64,000 nucleotides of DNA from Candidatus Nitrosocosmicus agrestis (GTDB taxonomy: Archaea; Thermoproteota; Nitrososphaeria; Nitrososphaerales; Nitrososphaeraceae), in the NCBI RefSeq assembly GCF_008389435.1, contig NZ_VUYS01000009.1, positions 1 through 64,000 of the forward strand, read 5' to 3'. Within the stretch, counting starts at the first letter, position 1, and each line of letters begins with the position of its first letter. Of this stretch, positions 27,026-35,769 are shown in pieces. Position numbers and translations under genes: made by a program. Below the pieces are notes generated by a model. That model was not told the origin of the DNA. It made no database searches and was given only the letters and a program-made list of their open reading frames with translations.

Positions 27026-28099
27026 CTAGTCTAGTATTCCTGTTTCTACTATTACCTTTTCAAAATCTTTTTTATCGTATTTGTTCTTGCTTAGAATTGT
27101 ATATCTTTCAGGACGTAGTGTACGTGCTAACAACAAAGCATCAATCATTTGATCTTTGTCTACATTGATGGCCTTGCCAGTAACTGGTGCTCCAATCTTC
27201 CTTAAGGATTCTCTAATTTCCTGCCAATCAAGACCATGTAGTTTTGACATGATTATTGTGCCAATGCCTACTCTTTCTCCATGGAGGCCGCAATGACCCT
27301 TTGCGATGTACTCCAGAGCATGGCTAAATAAATGCTCTGAACCCGAGCATGGTCTACTGCTCCCTGCTATTCCTGCTGCCACCCCGGAACTGATTAATCC
27401 CTCTACAATAGTACGTGTTAACTGAGTAGCAGTTTGAATTGTGGAAATTGAATTAGATATGTCAATTATCATTCTCGATCCTAAATATGCCAGTTTAGCC
27501 GCATACTCCCCATAATACTCATTATTAAAGTCTCTAGCAAGTTCCCAATCTTTAACCGCTGTTGTTTTTGCTATCAAGTCCCCACACCCACTTGCCAGTA
27601 GCCTGCGGGGTGCATTGGCAATAATTTCTAGGTCTCCTATTATTTCAGTTGGGGTTTCAGTCATTATGGAATAAGGTCTTTCATTTCCTTTTAGAGATAC
27701 AAATGGACTTGAGATGCCATCATGGGAGGCAGATGTTGGAATGCTTATGAACGGTACCTTCAATCTACTCGCGACCAATTTACCCAGATCGATACATCTC
27801 CCGCCTCCAAGTCCAATAATCAGTGCGGACTTTTGTTTGTTAAGTTGAGTCGTTACTTCATCACCAAATTGAAAAGTTGCTTCCTTGGCTATAATCCACT
27901 CCAGATCAAATCCATGTTCCAGCATACTTTCCTCTATTGATTTTGATACTGAATCTCTAATATTTGGACCAGTTATAATTGCTAATGATTTTAAAAATGG
28001 ATAATTTCCTTTTATAAGGAGACCACAATTCTGTAGAATTCCGCATCCAATAGTTACTTTTCTTGGTAACTGCATTACATGAGTTGAATTATAACTCAT
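27026..28099 (-). CDS. egsA: sn-Glycerol-1-phosphate dehydrogenase
   Basis: Reduces dihydroxyacetone phosphate to sn-glycerol-1-phosphate, setting the stereochemistry of archaeal ether lipids. The NAD(P)-binding motif IGLGGGRCIDLGK and SIPTSASHDGISSPFVS match the family, and GCGDLIAKTTAVKDWELA, HLFSHALE and CGLHGERVGIG supply the aspartate and two histidines expected to bind zinc. 357 residues, ATG at 28099. It is a clear marker of an archaeal genome. Monocistronic by appearance; the TRAM gene lies 46 bp upstream on the same strand. Confidence 0.95.
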   Translation of the reverse strand: MSYNSTHVMQLPRKVTIGCGILQNCGLLIKGNYPFLKSLAIITGPNIRDSVSKSIEESMLEHGFDLEWIIAKEATFQFGDEVTTQLNKQKSALIIGLGGGRCIDLGKLVASRLKVPFISIPTSASHDGISSPFVSLKGNERPYSIMTETPTEIIGDLEIIANAPRRLLASGCGDLIAKTTAVKDWELARDFNNEYYGEYAAKLAYLGSRMIIDISNSISTIQTATQLTRTIVEGLISSGVAAGIAGSSRPCSGSEHLFSHALEYIAKGHCGLHGERVGIGTIIMSKLHGLDWQEIRESLRKIGAPVTGKAINVDKDQMIDALLLARTLRPERYTILSKNKYDKKDFEKVIVETGILD

Positions 28100-28145
28100 T
28101 TGTGTTTAAATAATAATAAAATATTGAAAAAAACTTTGAGGTCTT

Positions 28146-28490
28146 TTATTCTTCTGACTTTGATTCTACCAGATCTGCTGTCGCATAACCTCTTCCTACA
28201 CGAGTAATTTTAACTTTGACTTTGTCCCCGACTTTTGTATTCGGAACGAATATTACTAGTCCTTGGATCCTACCAACTCCCGCATCTCCTCTCTTACTCA
28301 TAGATTCGATGTCAATTTCATGCTCCTCGCCTGCATTTACAGGGGATGGTTTAAAAAATCTGTTGTAGCTTCCGCCGCCATTACCATTTCCGCCGCCATT
28401 TTCATTTCTTCTATTAGAAAATCTTCTTTGACTGTTGTCACCTTGAGAAATTTGCTCTATTCCTGATGGTTGTGATTCACTGTTTTCCAA
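28146..28490 (-). CDS. TRAM domain protein with a Gly/Asn-rich N-terminal tail
   Basis: A 114-residue protein. The last 65 residues form a TRAM beta-barrel (EEHEIDIESMSKRGDAGVGRIQGL..VPNTKVGDKVKVKITRVGRGYATADLVE), a nucleic-acid-binding fold also found on tRNA-modifying enzymes. Stand-alone TRAM proteins are common in archaea and have been linked to RNA chaperone and cold-shock roles. The first 50 residues are low-complexity and rich in Gly, Asn and Arg, resembling RNA-binding disordered tails. ATG at 28490. Confidence 0.9.
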   Translation of the reverse strand: MENSESQPSGIEQISQGDNSQRRFSNRRNENGGGNGNGGGSYNRFFKPSPVNAGEEHEIDIESMSKRGDAGVGRIQGLVIFVPNTKVGDKVKVKITRVGRGYATADLVESKSEE

Positions 28491-28588
28491 ACTATATCAG
28501 TACATTACTATAATATTATTGGATATTTCAACTTTGATATTCATAGCACGTTCTACTTAAATATCTTAAAATAGTTTTTTATCAATTA

Positions 28589-29935
28589 TTGTTCAAGATG
28601 CAAACCTCAGCAAGTTTGGAAGGATTTGTACAAGAATTTGTGGATGTTCGAAATAAAACTATTGAACTGTTTTCGCCGCTCGATATCGAAGATGCGGTTA
28701 TCCAATCAAATGAGTTTGGAAGTCCTCCAAATTGGCATATTGCACATGTAACGTGGTTTTTTCAAAAAATATTGGAAAAGTATTACGGACATAAACTCAA
28801 CCTAAAGGATAATTTTGATTTATCTTATCTAAACTCATATTACCAAAAATATGGTTCTATTCTTAAGAAAAGCGAAAGAGGTAAATATCCTAGACCGACC
28901 GTCATACAAACTCTCAAATACCGAAAAGAAATCGAAAGACATTTTATCGAATTCTTAAAGACATATAAAATCAAATCTCAAAACGACGAAGATAATGTAT
29001 TTTTCGATATACTTACTGCTATAAATCATGAACGACAGCACCAGGAGTTGATGATTTACGATTTCCAACACTATTTTAATAGATTTAAGAGTGAGAGTGA
29101 TAATTATTTACCTCGGCTAAAATCACAAGTCCCTCGTAGTGTAAGCATTGAAAATGAAATGATTCCAATTGATGGAGGAATTTTTGAAATGGGTTTTACG
29201 GGACACGATTTTTGCTACGATAATGAATTACCGTTACATAAAGTGTATTTGGACAATTACAAAATTAGTAACAAATTGGTAACAAACGGTGAATTTATGG
29301 AATTTATTGAATCGGGAGGTTATGACAATTATCGATATTGGTTATCTGATGGCTGGGATCTCGTTATAAGCGAAAACTGGACTTCACCATTATACTGGAA
29401 GTTTGAAAAGGATAAGAATAGGTGGATTAAGAAAGATTTTCGTGGATATCATAAGATTGTTGAGGAAGAACCAGTTGTAAATGTCAGCTATTTTGAAGCC
29501 GATGCTTACTGTAAATGGGCAAAGAAACGATTACCCACTGAAGCTGAATGGGAAAAGGCTGCAACTTGGGACGATCATACCGGATTGAAGACGATATATC
29601 CATGGGGTAATGAAATGATATCCAGTGAACACGCGAATGTTTTGGACAGTTATACGTGGCAACCCACTGTGGCAGGAAGTTTTTCAAAAGGCAAGAGTCA
29701 TTGTGGATGTTTTCAAATGATTGGCGATGTTTGGGAATGGACATCTTCTGAATATATTCTCTTTCCTGGTTTTAGATCACGCTTTGAAGAATACACGGAC
29801 AAGTGGGCAATAAACCAAAAAGTGCTTCGAGGAGGGAGTTTTGCAACTCCTGGCAAACAGATTCGCAGCAGCTATCGAAACTACTTTAAACCTCATGAAA
29901 GAATATTGTTCGCAGGTTTCAGATGTGCTTTATAA
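28589..29935 (+). CDS. EgtB-like sulfoxide synthase (DinB_2 plus FGE-sulfatase domains)
   Basis: The architecture is that of EgtB, the non-haem iron enzyme that joins a thiol to hercynine in ergothioneine synthesis. The N-terminal DinB-like domain has the NWHIAH region (H50, H53) and HERQHQE (H147, H151), which supply the three-histidine iron site. The C-terminal FGE-sulfatase domain ends in VLRGGSFATPG and FKPHERILFAGFRC. The ORF opens with TTG at 28589; ATG 28598 is equally likely. No EgtD methyltransferase or EgtC-like gene is adjacent, so the thiol donor and product (ergothioneine or another thiohistidine) are uncertain. Confidence 0.82.
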   Translation: MFKMQTSASLEGFVQEFVDVRNKTIELFSPLDIEDAVIQSNEFGSPPNWHIAHVTWFFQKILEKYYGHKLNLKDNFDLSYLNSYYQKYGSILKKSERGKYPRPTVIQTLKYRKEIERHFIEFLKTYKIKSQNDEDNVFFDILTAINHERQHQELMIYDFQHYFNRFKSESDNYLPRLKSQVPRSVSIENEMIPIDGGIFEMGFTGHDFCYDNELPLHKVYLDNYKISNKLVTNGEFMEFIESGGYDNYRYWLSDGWDLVISENWTSPLYWKFEKDKNRWIKKDFRGYHKIVEEEPVVNVSYFEADAYCKWAKKRLPTEAEWEKAATWDDHTGLKTIYPWGNEMISSEHANVLDSYTWQPTVAGSFSKGKSHCGCFQMIGDVWEWTSSEYILFPGFRSRFEEYTDKWAINQKVLRGGSFATPGKQIRSSYRNYFKPHERILFAGFRCAL

Positions 29936-29967
29936 ACCATTACCTACTGAATTCTTATGACATTGTT

Positions 29968-31818
29968 TTATTCACTGACTTTTATTTTTACCTTTTTTAG
30001 TATGGAAAAATCTTTGCTTTCTATACCTACTATTAAATTGTAATTGCCCGGGTTGATTTTATGATTGATCTTTAACTCCACTTTAACATTTGCATATGTT
30101 TGTTTTGAGTCTATATTAGATTGATTGTATTCCATATTCAGAAGATTTGGAGTAAACGTCGCACTAAATCCTGATAGATTGCCATTTGGACTAAAGGATG
30201 TAGACCAGATGGGCTTTAGGCTCATATTTTTGTCTTCGGTATTGTTGTATTCAAGCTCTTGTTGCAATAACGACAAATTGACTAACACATTCATATTCAA
30301 CTTTACCGTATCATTGACACCATTTTTCAGGTTTAAGAAAGAAGGATTCACAACAATATTTATTGGAATTTTTTTTCCAAGGTCTACATAGCCAATTTTA
30401 TTTTCAGATTGTTCGGAAAACCATATTCTTGCATCCTTGTTTATCGTATTGTCGGTTGTGTTGTATTGGATATCAAATTGCAGAGCATTTGAGTATCCAC
30501 ATATATTTGTACTACTTTGAGGACTGCATACAGAATACAGGATGTTTTGGCTGGGAATCCAATACTCGGTTAGGGTGTCATTATGGGGAGAATATTTTGC
30601 TATCTTATTTCCTACATGTTCATTTGTGAAGATGTTATCCTCCTCGGTAGACTTGATCCAATAAGGTAGGGAACTTTGATACAAATTAACTGTGTTATTG
30701 CTTAAATCATCATGTTTTATACCTATTATCCTTGAAGATAATGGGGCAGTCACAAAATGTTCAACCTCATTCATATTGATCATAGAGGAATTAGAAGGTG
30801 GGGAGATCTTGTAAAACGAACTTGTAGCATGGTCAGTAATCCATAAATTTCCATCCTTATCTATTGATATACCTGTTGGTGACTTGATAGTATCCGGCAG
30901 TTCATATAAGGAAAATTTTTTGTCAGGGATATTGTATTTAACTAGTAATCCTTTTTTATCAAATGCCAGAGCTGTAATCCAAATATTTTGGTTCCCATGA
31001 TCAATTGCAAGGGAACCTAACCCCACCTCGTAGTCTGGAATTCCTTTAAATGAATCACTAAGCGGAATTGGTATTTCTTCTATTCCTTTACTAGTACCGC
31101 TTTTCATTCCATCCAGAGATCCGTGCCAAAGTGACAGGGATCGTATACCCACAAAATAAACATTATTTTCATCAGGAAAGGCCAGTGAAATGGGATAAGA
31201 TGTAGAGTAAGATTCTGATTTATATGGTACTATGTATTGTTCAAATTGTCTATTAGTTTTATTAAACTTCCATAGGGAATCTAGTTTTTCGTCGGTGAAC
31301 CAGATATTATTATAAGTTTTGTCAAACTTTAAAGCCCAACTCCAAGAAGTTCCTGCGGGCAATTCTCTTGAATACCAATTAGGTATTTTATATGAACTAA
31401 AGTTATTTGCATCTGGGTCATACTCCAATAGAGTTCCGTTTCTTGTCCCAACTAGCCAAACTTTATTATCTTTTTCATCATATCCTATTGCAATGGGAAC
31501 ACTACATTTTTCTGGAATCCTAATTTCTTTGATAAAATAATTTGAATTTACTGTGCTGTTTATCCCGCAGTTCCAATCCTGAAAGGTTCTTATTTGTTCA
31601 ACTTCAGTAGGGGATGCAAACACAAGTTCGAATTCTTGGATTTCAGACCACAAAAGAGAATTAAGAATTACAAAAATTATCAAAAGGAAAATACTGCAAA
31701 GTAGAGTTCTACAAGGCAGCCTATAAGAATTCAACTTATTGTGAGGATACACTTTCTTTCTTATACTCTTTTCTACAGCCAAAGTACTGATGGTATCAAA
31801 AGTGTTGGTTAAGCACAA
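29968..31818 (-). CDS. Secreted or membrane-anchored Vgb-like beta-propeller protein
   Basis: 616 residues with an N-terminal basic segment followed by one membrane helix (LLCSIFLLIIFVILNSLLW), so probably anchored with the bulk outside. The outer part contains repeated four-strand blades: KVWLVGTRNGTLLEYDP, NIWFTDEKLDSLWKFNK, NLWITDHATSSFYKI and RIWFSEQSENKIGYVDL. These resemble the streptogramin B lyase/NHL propeller, but lyase catalytic residues cannot be confirmed. The last 130 residues are a separate beta-rich domain. Many N-x-S/T sites. TTG start at 31818. Probably a surface protein, not an antibiotic-resistance enzyme. Confidence 0.7.
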   Translation of the reverse strand: MCLTNTFDTISTLAVEKSIRKKVYPHNKLNSYRLPCRTLLCSIFLLIIFVILNSLLWSEIQEFELVFASPTEVEQIRTFQDWNCGINSTVNSNYFIKEIRIPEKCSVPIAIGYDEKDNKVWLVGTRNGTLLEYDPDANNFSSYKIPNWYSRELPAGTSWSWALKFDKTYNNIWFTDEKLDSLWKFNKTNRQFEQYIVPYKSESYSTSYPISLAFPDENNVYFVGIRSLSLWHGSLDGMKSGTSKGIEEIPIPLSDSFKGIPDYEVGLGSLAIDHGNQNIWITALAFDKKGLLVKYNIPDKKFSLYELPDTIKSPTGISIDKDGNLWITDHATSSFYKISPPSNSSMINMNEVEHFVTAPLSSRIIGIKHDDLSNNTVNLYQSSLPYWIKSTEEDNIFTNEHVGNKIAKYSPHNDTLTEYWIPSQNILYSVCSPQSSTNICGYSNALQFDIQYNTTDNTINKDARIWFSEQSENKIGYVDLGKKIPINIVVNPSFLNLKNGVNDTVKLNMNVLVNLSLLQQELEYNNTEDKNMSLKPIWSTSFSPNGNLSGFSATFTPNLLNMEYNQSNIDSKQTYANVKVELKINHKINPGNYNLIVGIESKDFSILKKVKIKVSE

Positions 31819-32018
31819 ATGCTTTCTATGAAGTCAGGTTAGTGGGTAATAAATTTTGAATACTTTTGATTGTTGATAATCCGCTATTAATGGGAAAATT
31901 TTTGATACAAACTTTGAAATTCATATTTTTAAAGTATTTTCAGAATTCCACGAGTTAGACAATTATCCGATTATGTTTTTTTATAATATTTATTCAATTA
32001 TAATCGCTTTGGGTAGGA

Positions 32019-32031
32019 TAAATATAATTTA
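32019..32031 (+). promoter_or_regulatory. Possible TATA region of the eS1-RNase P cluster
   Basis: ATAAATATAATTT about 75 bp before the eS1 start, in a 285-bp spacer divergent from the propeller gene. It is the best TATA-like match in the spacer, but others exist closer to the gene. Confidence 0.3.
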
Positions 32032-32103
32032 ATCAAATAAATTCCATATGTTCAACAATATAGCCAGTATGACTTATATTTTGGATTCAAGGATTGGCTG
32101 AAT

Positions 32104-32814
32104 ATGGCAAAAGGTTCCAGACGAGGGGGAAGAGTTCGAGATAAATGGCGAGACAAACAATGGATTATTGTAAATGCCCCATCAGCTTTTGATAGAGTAC
32201 CATTAAATTATATTCCGATATCTGATATTAATAATGCTAAAGGCAGAGTAATTGAAAATACTCTTTATGATATGTTGAAGCAAGATCCAACTCAGCATCA
32301 AACAAAGATTTTTGTCCAAATAGACAAGATAAACGCAGGTATGGCTACGACTATTTTTAAGGGTCACGAATACGCAAAAGAATTCCTAAGAAGCTTAATT
32401 AGAAGAGGTAGTTCAATGATAAACTTTGTGAATGAGTACAAAACTAGTGACGGCTATTTATTTAGAGTTTCATCAACCGCATTTAGCCATAGGAGAATCA
32501 ATACAGCAAAGAAACATGAAATAAGATTGGCCATGGATAACCTGCTAAAAGAACGCATTCCCAACTTAACGTTAGATGAATTTGTTAAGGAAGTCACGAT
32601 GGGCAAGATGAGTAATGATATGATGGAGGAGGCCAAGAAGATAGCGGTTATCAGACATGTTGGAGTCCGAAAAACTAAATTATTGTCATCACCATTGCAA
32701 AATGAAGATACTTCAACAAGTAATGATTTTACATCTGAGACCAGCGAGGAAATATCTTCTGATTCGCCTGATAATCCAGATGCCGAGGAAGTCCAGGATG
32801 AAACAAATGCTTAA
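32104..32814 (+). CDS. rps3ae: Ribosomal protein eS1 (S3Ae)
   Basis: Small-subunit protein shared by archaea and eukaryotes. The N-terminus RDKWRDKQWIIVNAPSAFDRVPLNYIPISD, the central GHEYAKEFLRSLIRRGSSMI and the RVSSTAFSHRRINTAKKHEIR stretch are diagnostic. The last 35 residues form an acidic Ser/Asp/Glu tail. 236 residues, ATG at 32104. It heads a tight gene run: the next start is 15 bp away and the following genes overlap, so eS1, the COG1325 protein, p30 and Pop5 are probably one transcript. Confidence 0.95.
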   Translation: MAKGSRRGGRVRDKWRDKQWIIVNAPSAFDRVPLNYIPISDINNAKGRVIENTLYDMLKQDPTQHQTKIFVQIDKINAGMATTIFKGHEYAKEFLRSLIRRGSSMINFVNEYKTSDGYLFRVSSTAFSHRRINTAKKHEIRLAMDNLLKERIPNLTLDEFVKEVTMGKMSNDMMEEAKKIAVIRHVGVRKTKLLSSPLQNEDTSTSNDFTSETSEEISSDSPDNPDAEEVQDETNA

Positions 32815-32828
32815 TTTCCTAAAGGACT

Positions 32829-33233
32829 TTGTATTCTTCATTTGATATTTCTGTATTATCCCACGCGACTGAGGATGAGGACAAGCTCCTAAATTGTTTG
32901 AAAACCCATTTGGGAAGATTTTCAAATCTTAAAAAGGTTGAATTGATAAAAACAGAAGGACACTGGAAAAATCCTATAATCCGTATTAACCTTCACTATA
33001 CGAAAAATAGTGATTCTTTATATTCTGAAGTAGTAGATAGGCTTAGTCATATCTATGGGAAAGACGACCTAAAGTCATACCTGGATAACAACGTAGATGA
33101 AAAAGGATCTGTTTATTTAAGGTTAGATAAACAGAAATTGTGCTCGGGAGAATTGTCAATATCTGAAAAAGATTCTGTAAGGCTTGTTTTTAAAAGAAAA
33201 GGAAAATTTTCTAATAATAATGATATAGTTTGA
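32829..33233 (+). CDS. COG1325 RNA-binding protein (predicted exosome-associated)
   Basis: 134 residues matching the small archaeal family that lies beside RNase P and exosome genes. It begins with ISVLSHATEDEDKLLNCLK, has a central LKKVELIKTEGHWKNPIIRIN and ends LRLDKQKLCSGELSISEKDSVRLVFK. The predicted role is RNA binding related to the L5-like fold; it has not been given a firm function. TTG start at 32829 with AAAGGA just upstream. Its TGA overlaps the TTG of the p30 gene by four bases. Confidence 0.78.
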   Translation: MYSSFDISVLSHATEDEDKLLNCLKTHLGRFSNLKKVELIKTEGHWKNPIIRINLHYTKNSDSLYSEVVDRLSHIYGKDDLKSYLDNNVDEKGSVYLRLDKQKLCSGELSISEKDSVRLVFKRKGKFSNNNDIV

Positions 33234-33826
33234 ATGACATCCGTTACTATGTTGATTTGTCTATAAATTTTGAGTGTAGTGACAACATTGTCAGGTTTAT
33301 GGATAAATTCCTTAAAATAAATAAATTAGGAGTTATTTCAACACAGTCAATTAATGAGAAATGGGGCTCTATAATATTAAGGGTTAAAAATAAAGACTAT
33401 GTGCTAAATGGCCGACATTCAAATTATCCTCATTTAACTTATGTGGATACAGAATTTTACAGCCATGAAAAGGTTTCTTCTTGTGATATAATAGTAGTAA
33501 CAAATTTCTTGGAATCAAAACCCCTTCTTCAAAAACTCTCTGGTAAGAACTTGGGATTCGAAGTTCTTATTTCAAAACTAAAGTACATGAAAGCTGACGA
33601 AATTGGAAAATGGTTTTGGGATGTTAAATATCTTTCCGACCTTTGTAGGAAACACAACCAACAGCTAATACTTTCCAGCGGTGCCAGAGATATTTTTGAA
33701 TTAGTTTCCCTAAGGACATTCAATTCAATACTTGCCAAGTTAAATATATCCCCCTCGGAATATTGGTCTGATTTAAATATGTGGTTAAATTCGAGATTGC
33801 GGGGTGGTTTTATTGACTTTAACTAA
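33230..33826 (+). CDS. rnp3: RNase P protein subunit p30 (RNP3)
   Basis: Protein subunit of the archaeal RNase P that trims tRNA 5' leaders; it pairs with Pop5. The sequence shows the PHP-like TIM-barrel pattern with DIIVVTNFLESKPLLQKL, then the C-terminal QLILSSGARDIFELVSLRTFNSILAKLNIS segment typical of p30. 198 residues. TTG start at 33230 inside the previous stop. Identification rests on both sequence pattern and the Pop5-like neighbour. Confidence 0.78.
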   Translation: MNDIRYYVDLSINFECSDNIVRFMDKFLKINKLGVISTQSINEKWGSIILRVKNKDYVLNGRHSNYPHLTYVDTEFYSHEKVSSCDIIVVTNFLESKPLLQKLSGKNLGFEVLISKLKYMKADEIGKWFWDVKYLSDLCRKHNQQLILSSGARDIFELVSLRTFNSILAKLNISPSEYWSDLNMWLNSRLRGGFIDFN

Positions 33827-34181
33827 GAAAAAGTTCCGCTACATAGCAATTTATATTCCTGATGATTCTTTATCTCACAGGAATCTGATAATAAATAGAA
33901 TTTCTGATCGCTTCGTTGATTTGTTTGGAACAATATATTACTCAAGTTCCCGAAACAGAATTATCAAGTCAAGCCAACTCAATTCAAACATTTTAGTTTT
34001 AAAGTGTAGTCTTGACACTATATCAGAAATGATTCTATCAATTTACTCGATCAAAGAAGATTTGATAATAATCTCCATTTCTGGATCCTTAAAACAGCTA
34101 AAGATAAGGTCAAATGACTTTCTAGGTCAAATTGCTATGATCTTTGGATCGGTTAATTCTGATCGAATAAAATCTACTTGA
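33804..34181 (+). CDS. rnp2: RNase P protein subunit Pop5 (RNP2)
   Basis: 125 residues with the ferredoxin-like pattern of Pop5: a first strand KKFRYIAIYIP, a helix with HRNLIINRISDRFVDLFG, then ILVLKCSLDTISEMILSIYSI and a final strand IIISISGSLKQLK. The Pop5-p30 pair activates the RNase P RNA. A GTG at 33804 overlaps the p30 end by 23 bp; a TTG at 33813 would shorten the overlap. The tight coupling suggests coordinated production of the two partners. Confidence 0.78.
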   Translation: MVLLTLTKKKFRYIAIYIPDDSLSHRNLIINRISDRFVDLFGTIYYSSSRNRIIKSSQLNSNILVLKCSLDTISEMILSIYSIKEDLIIISISGSLKQLKIRSNDFLGQIAMIFGSVNSDRIKST

Positions 34182-34222
34182 ATAGCTAAGTATAAAGATG
34201 TCAATTGATAACAAGTTTATAA

Positions 34223-35338
34223 GTGAGTAAAATATCTCAGGATTCTCTCAAAAACGACGAGCAAAAGATCAATGAAGTTAATTCTGTAGTTGATTCTAAT
34301 ACTCAAGAAAATAGTAAGGTTAAGGCAGTGGCGTTACTTTCAGGAGGATTAGATAGTCAATTAGCTGTAAGAATGATTAAAGAACAAGGAATAGAGGTAG
34401 AGGCTGTTGCAATAAAGACCCCTTTTTGCGATTTTGATTGTGGAAAAGGATGTGGTCATAAGGTATTAGAGGTGGCCACCGAATTAGACATAAAATTAAA
34501 AACTGTTTTTTTGGGAAAAGATTATTTAAAAATGCTAAAGAATCCCAAGTATGGATACGGCTCAGGTATGAACCCATGTATAGATTGTCGAATGATGATG
34601 TATGATGAGGCAAAAAAGCACATGAAGAAAATAGGTGCCACATTCTTGATCACGGGTGAGGTATTACATCAAAGACCTATGAGCCAAAATTCAAATGCTT
34701 TATCTATTATAGAAAAAAATACTGAAATGGAGGGGAAAGTATTACGGCCATTATCTGCTAAACTAATGCCCCCAACTGAACCGGAAGCTAGAGGGCTAGT
34801 AAAAAGATCTTTATTAGGATCAATTCGAGGTAGGTCGAGGAGGGGACAGTTAGAATTGGCAAATAATTTTGGAATCGAAGACCCGCCTAATTCAGCTGGA
34901 GGCTGTCTGCTTACCGATCCTGAATTTTCTAAAAGAGTCAGAGATTTATTTCGATATTCTATAACCGAACCAAGTCTAAATGATATGGAGTTGCTCAAAA
35001 TTGGCAGACATTTTAGAATGAATTCAGAGTCCAAACTAATAGTGGGAAGAAATCATGGCGAAAATGAAATGCTGAAGTCACTTGGTGAAGAATTGGATTA
35101 TATTTTACAACCAACCATTGTCCCTGGGCCAGTTTCAATTTTGCGATTTCATGATAAGCCTGATTTGCGGAAACATAAATTATTACTTGAATGCAGTTCT
35201 AAGATTACATTGAGATATTCGGATACACTAGAAGATCGAAGTTATGAAGTATCCATAACTAATCAAAAACGGAAATTGAATAGAAGATTGTATATTCGAC
35301 CCTTTACTAAAAATGATGTAGAATCATTCAGAATTTAA
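34223..35338 (+). CDS. PP-loop tRNA thiolation enzyme
   Basis: An ATP-pyrophosphatase of the ThiI/MnmA superfamily, expected to activate a tRNA uridine for sulfur transfer. The PP-loop SGGLDS is at residues 40-45. A cysteine group C69, C73, C77 follows, then CIDC (C119, C122) and C228 in AGGCLLTD; CxxC plus one distant Cys is the pattern that binds a [4Fe-4S] cluster in iron-sulfur-dependent tRNA thiolases. The first 32 residues are polar and probably disordered, and a C-terminal domain of about 100 residues follows. GTG start at 34223. Often annotated as a thiouridylate methyltransferase subunit; the precise nucleoside is unknown. Confidence 0.78.
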   Translation: MSKISQDSLKNDEQKINEVNSVVDSNTQENSKVKAVALLSGGLDSQLAVRMIKEQGIEVEAVAIKTPFCDFDCGKGCGHKVLEVATELDIKLKTVFLGKDYLKMLKNPKYGYGSGMNPCIDCRMMMYDEAKKHMKKIGATFLITGEVLHQRPMSQNSNALSIIEKNTEMEGKVLRPLSAKLMPPTEPEARGLVKRSLLGSIRGRSRRGQLELANNFGIEDPPNSAGGCLLTDPEFSKRVRDLFRYSITEPSLNDMELLKIGRHFRMNSESKLIVGRNHGENEMLKSLGEELDYILQPTIVPGPVSILRFHDKPDLRKHKLLLECSSKITLRYSDTLEDRSYEVSITNQKRKLNRRLYIRPFTKNDVESFRI

Positions 35339-35420
35339 TTCTCCTATTAAAATTTATTGTCATAAATTTTCAATCTTTATATTAGTGATGCGTTCTATTA
35401 TAGCATATCACATTTAAAAA

Positions 35421-35696
35421 ATGCACGGTAATAATTTAGAACAAAGACCTATTTATTTGAGGACCTTTACTCTTCGTGGATTAAATGATCTAGACGAAAT
35501 CAAGAAAGGTATCGAAAAGAATATGATAATAATTATACGCATCACCCCTTTAGCTCACAAGGATGTCGAAGAGCTCAAGAATGCCGTTGAAACTTTACAC
35601 AAGTCTGTTACCATGATGGGCGGTGATATTGCTAGGCTGGGCGAGGAACGAATCATCTTAACTCCCTCTGCGGTCAAAATTTGGCAAGGTGCCTGA
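35421..35696 (+). CDS. sepF: Archaeal SepF cell-division protein
   Basis: 91 residues equal to the SepF core: RPIYLRTFTLRGLNDLDEIKKGI, then IIIIRITPLAHKDVEELKNAVETL and MMGGDIARLGEERIILTPSAVKIW. SepF tethers FtsZ to the membrane in archaea; thaumarchaea combine it with Cdv/ESCRT division genes. The N-terminal amphipathic membrane-targeting segment seen in other SepF proteins is short here. Start ATG 35421; a small imperfect hairpin (35385-35411, GTGAT/ATCAC arms) lies just upstream. Confidence 0.88.
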   Translation: MHGNNLEQRPIYLRTFTLRGLNDLDEIKKGIEKNMIIIIRITPLAHKDVEELKNAVETLHKSVTMMGGDIARLGEERIILTPSAVKIWQGA

Positions 35697-35769
35697 AAAC
35701 CAGCATCATAGTTAGTTTCTGAAATTGTTCACAGTTTGACTTGTATTTCTTTCGAATTTCTATATATTA

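Noticed and set aside
29968-31818. Streptogramin-inactivating lyase
   Set aside because: Only the propeller fold is visible; the protein is membrane-anchored with an extra domain, and catalytic residues could not be confirmed.
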